A DNA stretch of 64,000 nt from Gaiellasilicea sp963811885 (GTDB taxonomy: Bacteria; Actinomycetota; Thermoleophilia; Gaiellales; Gaiellaceae). The position numbers and the translations under genes were made by a program. The number at the start of each line of letters is the position of its first letter. Within the stretch, counting starts at the first letter, position 1. The notes beneath the pieces were generated by a model, which was given only the letters and a program-made list of their open reading frames with translations, searched no databases and was not told the origin of the DNA. Below are positions 39,424-49,910 of this stretch, one piece after another. The DNA is taken from positions 806,001 through 870,000 of the forward strand of contig CAWETB010000015.1 of NCBI GenBank assembly GCA_963811885.1. Reading direction: 5' to 3'.

Positions 39424-40853
39424 TACGCGGCGGCCGCTGCGGTCTTCTCGGCCTTCGCGACCGCGCCCTCGATCGTGCCGACCATGTAGAAGGCGGCCTC
39501 GGGCAGGTCGTCGTGCTTGCCCTCGATGATCTCGCGGAAGCCCTTGATCGTGTCCTCGAGCTTGACGTACTCGCCCGGGGTGCCGGTGAACTGCTCGGCG
39601 ACGAAGTTCGGCTGCGAGAGGAACCGCTCGACCTTGCGGGCGCGCGAGACGACGAGCTTGTCCTCGTCGGTCAGCTCGTCCATGCCGAGGATCGCGATGA
39701 TGTCCTGCAGGTCCTTGTAGCGCTGGAGCACCTGCTGCACCGACGTCGCGACGCTGTAGTGCTCGTCCGAGACGATCCCGGGCTGGAGCGCGCGGGAGGT
39801 CGAGTCGAGCGGGTCGACGGCCGGGTAGATCCCCTTCTCGACGATCGCGCGCGAGAGCACGGTGGTGGCGTCGAGGTGGGCGAAGGTGTTCGCCGGGGCC
39901 GGGTCGGTGAGGTCGTCCGCGGGCACGTAGATCGCCTGCACCGACGTGACCGAGCCGGTGCGGGTCGACGTGATCCGCTCCTGCAGCTGGCCCATCTCGG
40001 TGGCGAGGGTCGGCTGGTAGCCGACGGCGCTCGGCATCCGTCCGAGCAGCGCCGAGACCTCGGAGCCCGCCTGGACGAAGCGGAAGATGTTGTCGATGAA
40101 GAGCAGCGTGTCCTGGCCCTGGTCGCGGAAGTACTCGGCCATCGTCAGCCCGGAGAGGCCGACGCGCAGGCGCGCTCCCGGCGGCTCGTTCATCTGCCCG
40201 TAGACGAGCGCGACCTTGTCGATCACCTCGGACTCGGTCATCTCGAGGAAGAGGTCGTTGCCCTCGCGGGTGCGCTCGCCGACGCCGGCGAAGACGGAGA
40301 CGCCGCCGTGCTGGCGCGCGATGTTGTGGATCAGCTCCTGGATCAGGACGGTCTTGCCCGTGCCGGCGCCGCCGAAGAGGCCGATCTTGCCGCCCTTCAC
40401 GTACGGGGCGATCAGATCGACGACCTTGAGGCCGGTCTCGAAGATCTCGATCGTCGGCGAGAGGTCGCGGAACGTCGGCGGGTCGCGGTGGATCGACCAG
40501 CGCTCGACATCCTTGCCGGCCGGCTCCTTGTTGTCGATCGGCTCGCCGATCACGTTCCAGATCCGGCCGAGGGTCGCCTCGCCGACGGGGACGGAGATCG
40601 GCGCTCCGGTGTCGACCACGTCGACTCCGCGCGCGAGACCGTCGGTCGTCTCCATCGCGACCGCGCGGACGCGATCGTCACCGAGGTGCTGCTGGACCTC
40701 CGCGATCAGCGTCCTGGAGCCGCCGTCGCCGGTCGGCACCTGGATCGCGAGCGCGTTGTAGATCTCCGGCAGCTCGTCCGGGAAGACGGCGTCGATGACG
40801 ACGCCCTTGATCTCGACGACCTTGCCTGCGGTGCCCTGCGCGTGCTCAGACAT
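39423..40853 (-). CDS. atpD: F1 ATP synthase beta subunit
   Basis: ATG 40853 follows CCAGGAGAGTC. The 476-residue catalytic subunit has Walker A GGAGTGKT at 161-168, GVGERTREGNDL, the Walker B LLFIDNIFRF, ALLGRMPSAVGYQPTL and the DELSEED-like DELTDEDK. The frame is open upstream to 41372, but there it overlaps the anti-sigma gene. atpD here starts a two-gene unit with atpC and is not preceded by atpG, an unusual arrangement. Confidence 0.97.
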   Translation of the reverse strand: MSEHAQGTAGKVVEIKGVVIDAVFPDELPEIYNALAIQVPTGDGGSRTLIAEVQQHLGDDRVRAVAMETTDGLARGVDVVDTGAPISVPVGEATLGRIWNVIGEPIDNKEPAGKDVERWSIHRDPPTFRDLSPTIEIFETGLKVVDLIAPYVKGGKIGLFGGAGTGKTVLIQELIHNIARQHGGVSVFAGVGERTREGNDLFLEMTESEVIDKVALVYGQMNEPPGARLRVGLSGLTMAEYFRDQGQDTLLFIDNIFRFVQAGSEVSALLGRMPSAVGYQPTLATEMGQLQERITSTRTGSVTSVQAIYVPADDLTDPAPANTFAHLDATTVLSRAIVEKGIYPAVDPLDSTSRALQPGIVSDEHYSVATSVQQVLQRYKDLQDIIAILGMDELTDEDKLVVSRARKVERFLSQPNFVAEQFTGTPGEYVKLEDTIKGFREIIEGKHDDLPEAAFYMVGTIEGAVAKAEKTAAAAA

Positions 40854-40936
40854 GACTCTCCTGGGAAAAGATTTTCGTGAGGAAGTGCGACGCGCGGCGC
40901 CGCCGAAACGCGCTCGCAGTCTAGCGAAGCGTCGGT

Positions 40937-41416
40937 TCAGGCAGGTTGGTTGCCGAACGCGCCGGACGGCCTGCCGGGCGCGTCGATCCGGCGCATTTGC
41001 TCCTCCTGGCGGAAGAGCCGGATCGTGTGCAGCTCGGCCCGCGCGACGTCGGCCGGACTCGCTCTCGGCGCGCGCGACCGGCGATCGCCGTGGTCGGCGA
41101 GCGGCGTCCGGGCTGCGATCCCGAGCGCCATCGCCGCGACGGCTGCGACCGACGCGCCCGCGCGGAGTCGGCTTGCGCCCGTGCGCCGCATCGGCACCGC
41201 GGGCAGGACGAGTCGCCGGGCGGTGCGCTCGGCCGCGGCGGCGCGCAGCTCGGCGGCGATCGCGGCGACGTCGTCGGCGAACGACCGGCACGCGAGGCAG
41301 TGTGCGAGATGCGCGTCGAGCAGCCGCCGTTCCAGCACCGCCAGCTCGCCGTCCGGCGCGAGCGCCGCCCACGTGCGCGTTCGCTCGCAGCGCGTCTCCC
41401 GCGTGGACACGGTCAC
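40937..41416 (-). CDS. Anti-sigma-like zinc-binding membrane protein, paralog A
   Basis: GTG 41416 gives a 159-residue protein with the zinc anti-sigma motif HxxxCxxC (DAHLAHCLACRSF) near residue 38, preceded by an ALAPDGELAVLERRLL helix. A hydrophobic stretch (ASVAAVAAMALGIAA) suggests a single membrane pass. No sigma gene adjoins it. The same N-terminal pattern (CERxRTWAALAPDGELxxLE) recurs in the protein at 47755. It overlaps the stop of the small membrane protein upstream (41413-41416). It could sequester a sigma factor encoded elsewhere. Confidence 0.75.
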   Translation of the reverse strand: MTVSTRETRCERTRTWAALAPDGELAVLERRLLDAHLAHCLACRSFADDVAAIAAELRAAAAERTARRLVLPAVPMRRTGASRLRAGASVAAVAAMALGIAARTPLADHGDRRSRAPRASPADVARAELHTIRLFRQEEQMRRIDAPGRPSGAFGNQPA

Positions 41417-41772
41417 AGCAGCCTCGCGTTCGAGTCGACCGCGGCGCCGAGCGCCAGGAGCACGATCCCGGTGACGACGAGCAGACCGGTCATGTTGAAC
41501 GACTCCTCCTGCTCGTCGTCGGAGGCGACGCGTACTCCGCGGGGAACGCGGAGCCCGACCATCCCCTCCTCGTTCGCGACCCGGAACATGCCCCGGTTGC
41601 CGATGAAGAAGCCGCCGAGGAGGAAGGCGCAGCCCACCAGGTAGAGGCCGACCGCGACCGAGCGGCTCGGCGAGGCGTCCAGGAGCAGCCCGAGCAGCAG
41701 CGAGAGAAAAGCCGTCCCGCAGACGATCGCGGTGAGGAGCGTGACGAAGCGGCGGGCGGCGGCGGCGATCAT
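41413..41772 (-). CDS. Small membrane protein with four hydrophobic segments
   Basis: ATG 41772 gives 119 residues starting MIAAAARRFVTLLTAIVCG, with hydrophobic spans at about 9-28, 39-58 (GLYLVGCAFLLGGFFIGN) and 93-112 (GLLVVTGIVLLALGAAV). A cytoplasmic-looking acidic DDEQEESFN precedes the last. The family is unknown to me. Its stop overlaps the anti-sigma-like start and its start lies 5 bases after the operon 2 OppF stop, so it may be co-transcribed with that operon. Confidence 0.65.
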   Translation of the reverse strand: MIAAAARRFVTLLTAIVCGTAFLSLLLGLLLDASPSRSVAVGLYLVGCAFLLGGFFIGNRGMFRVANEEGMVGLRVPRGVRVASDDEQEESFNMTGLLVVTGIVLLALGAAVDSNARLL

Positions 41773-41776
41773 CGGT

Positions 41777-42827
41777 CTAGCCCGCCGCGACCGCTGCTTC
41801 GTCCGCCCGGCGGATCTCCTCGCCGGACAGAGGCCAGCGCTCGAGCGGGTAGTGGCAGGCCGCGCGCTGCCCCTCGCCGAAGCTCGCGCAGCTCGGGCTC
41901 GGCGACGTCGCAGTGCCCGGGGCGGAAGCGCGGGCAGCGCGGGTGGAAGCGGCAGGCCTCGGGAGGGTTGATCGGGTTCGGGACGTCGCCCTCGAGCACG
42001 ATCGGACGGCGCAGGCGGCCGAGCTCCGGGTTCGGGATCGGGACGGCCGAGAGCAGCGCCCCCGTGTAGGGATGCTTGGGCGCGGCGTAGAGCTCGTTGC
42101 GGCCGGCGATCTCTGCGACCTTGCCGAGGTACATGACGAGGACGCGGTCGGAGATGTGCCGGACCACGTTCAGGTCGTGCGCGATGAAGACGTAGGTGAG
42201 CCCGAAGTCGCGCTGGAGGTCCTTGAGCAGGTTGAGGATCTGCGCCTGCACGGAGACGTCGAGCGCGGAGACCGGCTCGTCGCAGACGATCAGCTTCGGG
42301 TTGACGGCGAGTGCGCGGGCGACCCCGATCCGCTGCCGCTGCCCGCCGGAGAACTCGTGCGGGAAGCGGTTGTAGTGCTCCGGGTTCAGCCCGACGACGT
42401 GCAGCAGCTCCTGGACGCGCCGCTTGATCTCGGCCGGCGTCCCGATCTTGTGCACCTGCAGCGCCTCGGCGACGATGAAGCCGACCCGCTTGCGCTGGTT
42501 CAGGCTCGCGTACGGGTCCTGGAAGATCATCATCAGCTCGCGGCGGATCGGGCGCATGTCCGTCCGGCTCAGATGCGTGATGTCGCGCCCCGCGAACGTG
42601 ATCCGGCCGCTCGTCGGGTCGAGCAGGCGCATCAGGCAGCGCGCCATCGTCGACTTGCCGCACCCCGACTCGCCGACGACGCCGAGCGTCTCCCCCTGCT
42701 TGACCGTGAAGCTGATCCCGTCGACCGCCTTCACGCTCGCCACCTGCTTCTGGAAGACGATCCCGCGCGTGACCGGGAAGTGCTTGACCAGGTCCTCGAC
42801 GACGAGGAGATCGTCGCCGGCGGCCAT
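41777..42827 (-). CDS. Opp operon 2: OppF-like ABC ATP-binding protein (frameshifted at C terminus)
   Basis: The start ATG 42827 overlaps the OppD-like stop by one base. Walker A is GESGCGKST, Q-loop FQDPYASLNQRK, signature SGGQRQR and Walker B LIVCDEPVSALD, followed by FIAHDLNVVRHI. The C-terminal oligopeptide extension includes CRFHPRCPRFRPGHC. One extra base near 41878 diverts the last 30 residues. The restored end reads QRAACHYPLERW and finishes AAVAAG at TAG 41777, about 349 residues. Confidence 0.92.
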
Positions 42828-43849
42828 CAGGACGCCTCCGCGAGTGTCCCGGCGAGCAGCTTCTGGACCTCGTTGTCCTTCGTCTCCTCGTCGAGGTGGC
42901 ACGCCTGCAGGTGCTGCGGCGAGTTCGAGACCGGCAGCAGCTCCGGCACGACCGTGTTGCAGACGTCGAGCACGTAGGGGCAGCGGGGATGGAAGCGGCA
43001 GCCGCTCGGCGGGTGCAACAGCGACGGCGGCGAGCCCTGGATCTGGACGAGCCGCTCCACGTCCGCGTCGAGCCGCGGCAGCGAGCCGAGCAGGCCCCAC
43101 GTGTAGGGGTGATGCGGCCGCGTGAAGATCTCGTCGACCGAGCCCTCCTCGGCGACCTTGCCGGCGTACATGACGACGACGTCGTCGGCGACCTCGGCGA
43201 CGACGCCGAGATCGTGGGTGATCATGATGATCGCGGTCTCGAACTCCTCCTGGAGGCTCCGCATCAGCAGCAGGATCTGGGCCTGCGTGGTCACATCGAG
43301 CGCGGTGGTCGGCTCGTCCGCCAGCAACAGGTCGGGCTCGTTGATCAACGCCATCGCGATCATCACGCGCTGGCGCATCCCGCCCGAGAACTGATGCGGG
43401 TAGTCGTCGACGCGCCGGTCTGCGCGCGGGATCCCGACGGCCTTCAGGAGCTCGACCGCGCGCAGCTTCGCGTCGCGCGTCGTCACGTCGCGATGCAGCA
43501 TCACTGCCTCGACGAGCTGCTTCCCGATCGTGTGCACCGGGTTCAGCGACGTCATCGGATCCTGGAAGATCATCGCGATGTCGTTGCCGCGGAGGGCGCG
43601 CAGCCTGCGCGGGGTCATCTGCAGCAGGTCGTCGCCGTTGAAGAGGGCCGCGCCGGTGGTGACCGTGTTGCTCGGGTTGTTCAGGCCCATGATCGAGAGG
43701 CACGTGACGCTCTTGCCGCACCCCGACTCGCCGACGATCCCCAGCGTCTTCCCCTTCTCGACCGAGAAGCTGACGCCGTCGACTGCCTTGACGATGCCGT
43801 CGTCGGTGCGGAAGCTCGTCCGCAGCTCCCTGACCTCGAGCACCGCCAT
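42827..43849 (-). CDS. Opp operon 2: OppD-like ABC ATP-binding protein
   Basis: The start ATG 43849 shares a base with the upstream permease stop. The protein of about 340 residues begins MAVLEVRELRTSFRTDDG. It has Walker A GESGCGKSV, the signature SGGMRQRVMIAMAL and Walker B LLLADEPTTALDVT. The C-terminal extension carries CRFHPRCPYVLDVC. It pairs with the OppF-like protein as the nucleotide-binding dimer. It differs from its operon 1 paralog mainly in the C-terminal tail. Confidence 0.93.
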   Translation of the reverse strand: MAVLEVRELRTSFRTDDGIVKAVDGVSFSVEKGKTLGIVGESGCGKSVTCLSIMGLNNPSNTVTTGAALFNGDDLLQMTPRRLRALRGNDIAMIFQDPMTSLNPVHTIGKQLVEAVMLHRDVTTRDAKLRAVELLKAVGIPRADRRVDDYPHQFSGGMRQRVMIAMALINEPDLLLADEPTTALDVTTQAQILLLMRSLQEEFETAIIMITHDLGVVAEVADDVVVMYAGKVAEEGSVDEIFTRPHHPYTWGLLGSLPRLDADVERLVQIQGSPPSLLHPPSGCRFHPRCPYVLDVCNTVVPELLPVSNSPQHLQACHLDEETKDNEVQKLLAGTLAEAS

Positions 43850-44814
43850 CAGGTGAGTCGAATCCGGGGGTCGACGACCGCGTAGAGCAGGTCGACGATC
43901 AGGTTGATGAGGATGATGCACAGGGTCGAGAAGACGACGATCCCCTGGATCACGGGCAGGTCGAAGTTCTCGTAGCTCTGCAGGACCTGACGCCCGAGCC
44001 CCGGCAGCGAGTAGATCGACTCGGTGAAGATGGCGCCGCCGAGCGCGAGCCCGATGTCCATCCCGAGGATCGTGACGATCGGCAGCATGCTGTTCCGGAG
44101 GATGTGCGAGCGGATCACCTGCCGCTCGGGCGCGCCCTTGGCGCGCGCGGTGCGCACGAAGTCCTCGTTCATCGTCTCCATCACGTTCGCCCGGATCAGG
44201 CGGACGTAGAGCGCCGCGAAGAGGATCGCGAACGTGCTCCAGGGCAGGAGCATGTGGTAGCCCCACTGGACGGGGCCGCCGTGCTCCTGCGAGGGGTTGA
44301 AGAAGTCGGCGTAGCCGGTGATCGGCGTCAGCTCGAGCTTGTAGCCGATGAAGTACGCGAAGATCAGGCCGATCCAGACCGGGTGCGCCGAGAGTCCGAT
44401 CAGGACGAAGACCATGCCGGCGCGGTCGATCAGCGAGCGCGGCCGCAGGGCCGAGATGATCCCGATCGGGATCGAGAGCGTGAGCCAGAAGATGGCGCCG
44501 CCGAAGACGAGCGCCGCCGTCACCGGCGCCGCCCGCAGGACGATGTCGTTGACCTCCTGCCTGTTGACGAACGACTGGCCGAGCGACTGCTCGCCCACGA
44601 GCTGCCAGAGGAAGCGGCCGTACTGCTGCCAGACCGGCTCGTCCAGATGAAGACGCTCGGCAACCCGCTGGACGTCCGCCGGCGTCGCGCCCTGACCTGC
44701 CGCGAGCCGCGCCGGGTCCGACGGGGTCACGTAGAAGATCACGTACGTGACGATCGTGACGGCGAGGAAGAGCACCATCGCCCACAGGACTCGTCTGATC
44801 AGGTACTGGAGCAC
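43849..44814 (-). CDS. Opp operon 2: OppB-like permease
   Basis: The 321-residue, six-helix permease begins VLQYLIRRVLWAMVLFLAVT at GTG 44814. It contains PSDPARLAAGQGATPADVQR, the EAA loop NEDFVRTARAKGAPERQVI and the closing LIVDLLYAVVDPRIR. The frame is open upstream to 45000, but it then overlaps the binding-protein gene. It begins just past a hairpin that follows that gene. Confidence 0.92.
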   Translation of the reverse strand: MLQYLIRRVLWAMVLFLAVTIVTYVIFYVTPSDPARLAAGQGATPADVQRVAERLHLDEPVWQQYGRFLWQLVGEQSLGQSFVNRQEVNDIVLRAAPVTAALVFGGAIFWLTLSIPIGIISALRPRSLIDRAGMVFVLIGLSAHPVWIGLIFAYFIGYKLELTPITGYADFFNPSQEHGGPVQWGYHMLLPWSTFAILFAALYVRLIRANVMETMNEDFVRTARAKGAPERQVIRSHILRNSMLPIVTILGMDIGLALGGAIFTESIYSLPGLGRQVLQSYENFDLPVIQGIVVFSTLCIILINLIVDLLYAVVDPRIRLT

Positions 44815-44844
44815 GACAGGCCTTTCGCGGGATCGGGGACGAAG

Positions 44845-44874
44845 CCGGGCGGGGCGCCGGAACGCCCCGCCCGG
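44845..44874 (-). terminator. 12-bp GC-rich hairpin between binding-protein and permease genes, operon 2
   Basis: CCGGGCGGGGCG pairs perfectly with CGCCCCGCCCGG around a six-base loop. It starts 11 bases past the stop of the substrate-binding-protein gene, in the same place as in operons 1 and 3. Confidence 0.7.
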
Positions 44875-44885
44875 AGACGGGTGGC

Positions 44886-46538
44886 CTACTTGATCGCGAG
44901 CGCGTTGATGACCGCGCCGGCGTAGACCGGGTGGTGGATGTAGTTGGTGATGCGCGCCGACACGAACTCGCGTGAGTTCGGCGTCGCAAACGGCGCCCAC
45001 GGGGCCGCGTTCCGCATCAGGTCGACGTCGAGCTTGCCGTACGACGCGTAGCGGTTCGGGCCCGACAGCTTCGCGAAGTCGTTCATCTGCTTGTTGAAGC
45101 GGGCGTCGTTGAAGTACGAGTAGTTGTTGTTGTTCGACTCCTGGATGTTGCCGCCGTCCAGCAGGACGTTGATGAAGTCGAACGGGTCGGGATAGTCGGC
45201 CACCCAGCCGCCCACGTAGGCGTCGAAGTCCGCGCCGCGGGTGCCGACGGTGCGGAGGGCGACCGCGAACGGCAACGGCCTCGTCTCCGCCTTCAGCCCC
45301 ATCTGCTCGAGGTTGAACTTGAGCACCTGGGCCTGCGCCGTGCGCAGGGCGGTGGTCGAGTGGATGATCGTGACGGTGTTCCCGGCGCCGCCGCTGAGCT
45401 GGCGGGCCTTCGCCGGGTCGGCGCCTTTGATCGGGTACAGCGTCGCCTCGCGGTAGCCCTGCAGGCTCGGCGGCAGGATCTGATCCGTCCGCTTGCCGTA
45501 GAACTTGCCCGAGACGCGCACCATCGCCGGGCGGTCGATCGCGAAGTTCGCCGCCTTGCGGATGTTCACCCGGCTGAACGGAGCCCGTGACGTGTTCAGC
45601 GCCACGTAGCCGACGCCCATGTACGAGTTGACGAAGTAGCGCCCGGCGCCGCCCTTCTTGACGCCGTACTGCTGCCCCAGATCGGCATGCGCGGTCGGCG
45701 GGACGCCCGACGCGTCGTAGTCGGCCTGGCCCGCGCGGACCTGGAGCAGACTCTGGTTCTGGTCCGTGTTGACGGTGTAGACGATCCGGTCGGCGTTCGA
45801 CGGCCGGGAGCCCTTGTAGTTCGGGTTCCGCGCCAGCGTCAGTGACTGCCCGATCGTGCGACTGACGATCCGGTACGGGCCTGCCGACGGGAAGACGGAC
45901 ACCCCGCGCGGGTCGATCGCCATGCTCGGCTTGACGGCGCCGAAGAACGGCATCGCCAGCTCGGCGAGGAACGTCGGGTTCGCCCGCACGAGCTTGATCA
46001 CGAGCGTCTGGCCGTTCGCGGTGACGCCGGTGACGGAGCGGGCCTTGTTCTGGTTGCGTGCGTCCGCGCCGACGACGTCGTGCAGAAACGCAATCGCGGG
46101 CGATGCCTGCTGCGGATCGGCCGCGCGCTCGATCGCGCGCTTGAACGCTGCGGCGGTGACGGGCGAGCCGTCACTGAACTTGAACCCGCTGCGAACCGTG
46201 AAGGTGTACGTCTTGCCGTCGCGCGACACGCGCGGGAAGCCGGTCGCCGCCTCCGGGACGAGCCGCGTGCCCTCCGGCGCCGGCTTGTCCGGGTAGTTCA
46301 GCAGCGTGATGTTGACGGCGTACAGCATCTGCCAGCCGATCGCGTCGTACGCCATCGCGGGGTCGGTGAACTCGAAGTCGGTGTTCGAGACGTTCAAGCG
46401 CAGCGTGCCGCCGCGCTTGGCCTCACCGGAGCCCGCCTGTTGCGAGCTCGCACTCGCCGCGCCCGCAAAGCTGGACGCCACGAGCAACGCGACTCCGATC
46501 GCCGCCATCGCGAGCGAGAGCGTGAGCCTCCTGTGCAT
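44886..46538 (-). CDS. Opp operon 2: peptide-binding protein
   Basis: This 550-residue protein has a Sec signal (MHRRLTLSLAMAAIGVALLV, cleavage after ASA) with no lipobox Cys. Family 5 solute-binding features are GGTLRLNVSNTDFEFTDPAM, DGKTYTFTVRSGFKFSDGSP, PSAGPYRIVSRTI and GADFDAYVGGWVADYPDPFD. Unlike operons 1 and 3, where the binding protein is first, it sits second, after the OppC-like gene. It is one of the few longer genes in this half with no frame break. It would bind peptides or nickel/heme-type ligands, not distinguishable here. Confidence 0.92.
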   Translation of the reverse strand: MHRRLTLSLAMAAIGVALLVASSFAGAASASSQQAGSGEAKRGGTLRLNVSNTDFEFTDPAMAYDAIGWQMLYAVNITLLNYPDKPAPEGTRLVPEAATGFPRVSRDGKTYTFTVRSGFKFSDGSPVTAAAFKRAIERAADPQQASPAIAFLHDVVGADARNQNKARSVTGVTANGQTLVIKLVRANPTFLAELAMPFFGAVKPSMAIDPRGVSVFPSAGPYRIVSRTIGQSLTLARNPNYKGSRPSNADRIVYTVNTDQNQSLLQVRAGQADYDASGVPPTAHADLGQQYGVKKGGAGRYFVNSYMGVGYVALNTSRAPFSRVNIRKAANFAIDRPAMVRVSGKFYGKRTDQILPPSLQGYREATLYPIKGADPAKARQLSGGAGNTVTIIHSTTALRTAQAQVLKFNLEQMGLKAETRPLPFAVALRTVGTRGADFDAYVGGWVADYPDPFDFINVLLDGGNIQESNNNNYSYFNDARFNKQMNDFAKLSGPNRYASYGKLDVDLMRNAAPWAPFATPNSREFVSARITNYIHHPVYAGAVINALAIK

Positions 46539-46595
46539 CAGATTCCTTCCCTCGACGTTGCCATCGCTCGCTGTGACGAGGGTCGATCGGGAATG

Positions 46596-46608
46596 TTAGT
46601 AATACTAA
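46596..46608. promoter_or_regulatory. AT-rich dyad upstream of the operon 2 binding-protein gene
   Basis: TTAGTA and TACTAA are perfect inverted repeats about one A, in a stretch much more A/T-rich than its surroundings, 58 bases before the ATG at 46538. A similar AT-rich dyad with one mismatch (AGTT-GATC-AACT) lies at 47737-47750 before the OppC-like gene. Both could be operators or promoter parts. Confidence 0.35.
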
Positions 46609-46635
46609 AACAACGATTACTCGCCACGAACACGG

Positions 46636-47706
46636 TCAGCGGGCGGCCCGGGGATCGAAGGCGTCGCGCAGGCCGTCGCCGAGCAGGTTGAACGCGAGCG
46701 TCGTCAGCAGGATCGCGAGTCCCGGCCAGACCATCAGCCACGGCTGGGTCAGGTAGTAGTTCGGGCCTTCGGCGAGCAGGTTCCCCCAGCTGGCGGTCGG
46801 AGCGGGGATCCCCAGGCCGAGGAAGGAGAGCCCCGCCTCGGCGATCACGTTGGTGGCGACGATCAGCGTCGAGAACACGATCAGCGGCGCGACCAGGTGC
46901 GGCAGCAGGTGCGACCGCATGATCCGCCAGTCGCTGGCGCCGGTCATCCGGGCCGCCTCGATGAACTCCTTCTCCCGGAGCGAGAGGATCTGGGAGCGGA
47001 TGATCCGGGCCGGATAGAACCAGCCGAAGATCCCGAAGATCATCACGAGGGTGAAGACCCCGGGATGGAGCAGCCCTCCGAAGGTGATCTTGTTCAACTC
47101 CTCGCCGACGGTCGCCGCGACGGCGATCACGAAGAGCAGGTACGGGAACGCCATCACGATCTCCGTCAGGCGCGAGACGACCGTGTCCGCCGTGCCGCGG
47201 TAGAAGCCGGCGATCAGACCCATGATCAGCCCGATCGAGACGGACAGGAACGTGGCCAGGATCGCGACCTCGAGCGAGGTCTGCGCCCCGTACAGCAGGC
47301 GCAGGAACATGTCGCGGCCGAGCTGCGAGTCGGCGCCGAGGACGTAGAGCGTGTCGTTCCACTCCCCCGGCGCACCGGGATAGGGCTCGGTCGTGACCGT
47401 CGTCCACGGGCCGACCGGCAGCTGCGAGGACGGGTCGAGGCCGCCCGAGGTGTTGACGTCGTTCGGCCCGTGCCCGAGGTAGCGCTCGGCGAGCGGCGCG
47501 CCGACGAACGCAACGAGGAGCAGGACGATGATGAAGATCCCGCCGGCGATCGCGACGCGGTCTCGGCGGAGTCGGAGCCAGACCTGCTCCCAGTAGCCCC
47601 GCGCCTTGATCTCGTCGAGCTCCCCGAGCTCGCCGTGCGTCTCGACCGCGACGGAGGCGGCAAGCCCCGCGCCGGACGGGAGCAGTTCCGGTTTCGACAC
47701 CGCCAC
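46636..47706 (-). CDS. Opp operon 2: OppC-like permease
   Basis: A 356-residue permease with a long polar N terminus (ETHGELGELDEIKARGYW) and first helix IAGGIFIIVLLLVAFVGAP. An unusually long periplasmic segment follows (residues about 80-130, with TTVTTEPYPGAPGEW), then DSQLGRDMFLRLLYG and the EAA loop EKEFIEAARMTGASDWRIM, ending LGDGLRDAFDPRAAR. Here the OppC-like gene comes before the binding protein, unlike in operons 1 and 3, so the operon was rearranged. Confidence 0.92.
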   Translation of the reverse strand: MAVSKPELLPSGAGLAASVAVETHGELGELDEIKARGYWEQVWLRLRRDRVAIAGGIFIIVLLLVAFVGAPLAERYLGHGPNDVNTSGGLDPSSQLPVGPWTTVTTEPYPGAPGEWNDTLYVLGADSQLGRDMFLRLLYGAQTSLEVAILATFLSVSIGLIMGLIAGFYRGTADTVVSRLTEIVMAFPYLLFVIAVAATVGEELNKITFGGLLHPGVFTLVMIFGIFGWFYPARIIRSQILSLREKEFIEAARMTGASDWRIMRSHLLPHLVAPLIVFSTLIVATNVIAEAGLSFLGLGIPAPTASWGNLLAEGPNYYLTQPWLMVWPGLAILLTTLAFNLLGDGLRDAFDPRAAR

Positions 47707-47754
47707 GCCAGCTTAGACGCGGTGATCGTCTTGTTTAGTTAGATCAAACTAGCG

Positions 47755-48240
47755 TCAGATCGGACGCACGACGGAGCCGGTCTTCCGCGGGCGGAAAGTG
47801 GTGGTCCCGGCTTTTTCGTTTTCCACGCGGCGCGCGATCAGCTCGACCTCATGCAACGGCGTCTTGTTCGCGAAGTTGGTCACGCGCGGCAGATCGAACG
47901 ACTCGCGGTCGCTCGCCGACAGCGGTGCCCGGGACGCGACCCCGAGCGCCATCACGGCGACGGCGGCAGCGGCGCCGACCGCACGGACGCGAGCGTAGAC
48001 CGGCCGCCGGCGCCAGATCGGCACGACCAGTGGACGCGGCAGCGGCTGCAGCGCGGCGGCGCGGAGCTCACTCGCGACGGCGGCGACCTCGACGGCGAAA
48101 TAGGCGCACGCTGCGCACCGCTGGACGTGCGCGTCCAGCAGCTTCCGCTCGAGCTCGGAGAGCTCGCCGTCCGGCGCGAGCGCCGCCCAGGTTCGAGCGC
48201 GTTCGCACAGGACTCCGTTGGGATGCCCCACCATGGTCAT
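47755..48240 (-). CDS. Anti-sigma-like zinc-binding membrane protein, paralog B
   Basis: Starting at ATG 48240 (MTMVGHPNG), the protein carries CERARTWAALAPDGELSELE, then the zinc motif HVQRCAAC (HxxxCxxC). A hydrophobic segment (AVGAAAAVAVMALGVA) and a polar tail ending KTGSVVRPI follow. It is clearly a paralog of the protein at 40937. An ATG at 48234 is equally possible. It lies just upstream of operon 2 on the same strand and is divergent from the lipoprotein gene at 48302. Confidence 0.75.
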   Translation of the reverse strand: MTMVGHPNGVLCERARTWAALAPDGELSELERKLLDAHVQRCAACAYFAVEVAAVASELRAAALQPLPRPLVVPIWRRRPVYARVRAVGAAAAVAVMALGVASRAPLSASDRESFDLPRVTNFANKTPLHEVELIARRVENEKAGTTTFRPRKTGSVVRPI

Positions 48241-48301
48241 TCTGACGTGTGTTATCGACCGGAAGTTAGAAAGGCTCAAATCCTGTCGCTACTATGGCCG
48301 C

Positions 48302-48775
48302 GTGTTTCGCCCGGTCCTGATCGTTTTCGCGCTCGTCGCCGTGCTGCTCGCCGCCGGTTGCGGCGGCAGCGAGCCGTCCAAGCAGGAGTTCGCGACAGCC
48401 ATCGTCGCGGCCCGCAACGACGCCGACGCCGGCCTCGCCCAGATCGTCGAAGCGTCCTCCTTGGAGGACCTGATGGCGCGGATGAAGGTCGCCGCCGTCG
48501 ACGTGCGTGGCGCCGCCGGCGACGTCCGCAAGGCAGACGCTCCGAGCGGGCTGAAGGACGAGCGCGACCTGCTCGCCGACCGCCTGATCGCGCTCTCCGA
48601 CGAGATCATCTCGACCGTCGAGACGTTCGAGGCCTTCCCGACCCAGGCCGCGGCGACGCGCGCTCTGAACTTCGAGCAGTGGAACACCGTGCAGGCCGCA
48701 CTGGCGAACCTGCGGCGCGAGGGCATCAAGGTCAAGGCGCTCGAGCGGCACAAGCCCGAGCTGCAGCGGCAGTAG
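48302..48775 (+). CDS. Small lipoprotein
   Basis: GTG 48302 starts a lipoprotein signal (VFRPVLIVFALVAVLLAAGC) with lipobox LAAGC. The mature part is about 135 residues of mixed helix (FATAIVAARNDADAGLAQIV, DERDLLADRLIALSDEIIST) without a recognisable domain. The -10-like TACTAT lies about ten bases before the start. A longer frame from 48218 overlaps the divergent anti-sigma-like gene and is not needed. Its function is unknown. Confidence 0.75.
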   Translation: MFRPVLIVFALVAVLLAAGCGGSEPSKQEFATAIVAARNDADAGLAQIVEASSLEDLMARMKVAAVDVRGAAGDVRKADAPSGLKDERDLLADRLIALSDEIISTVETFEAFPTQAAATRALNFEQWNTVQAALANLRREGIKVKALERHKPELQRQ

Positions 48776-48779
48776 CCGG

Positions 48780-49906
<1,127 letters not shown>

Positions 49907-49910
<4 letters not shown>

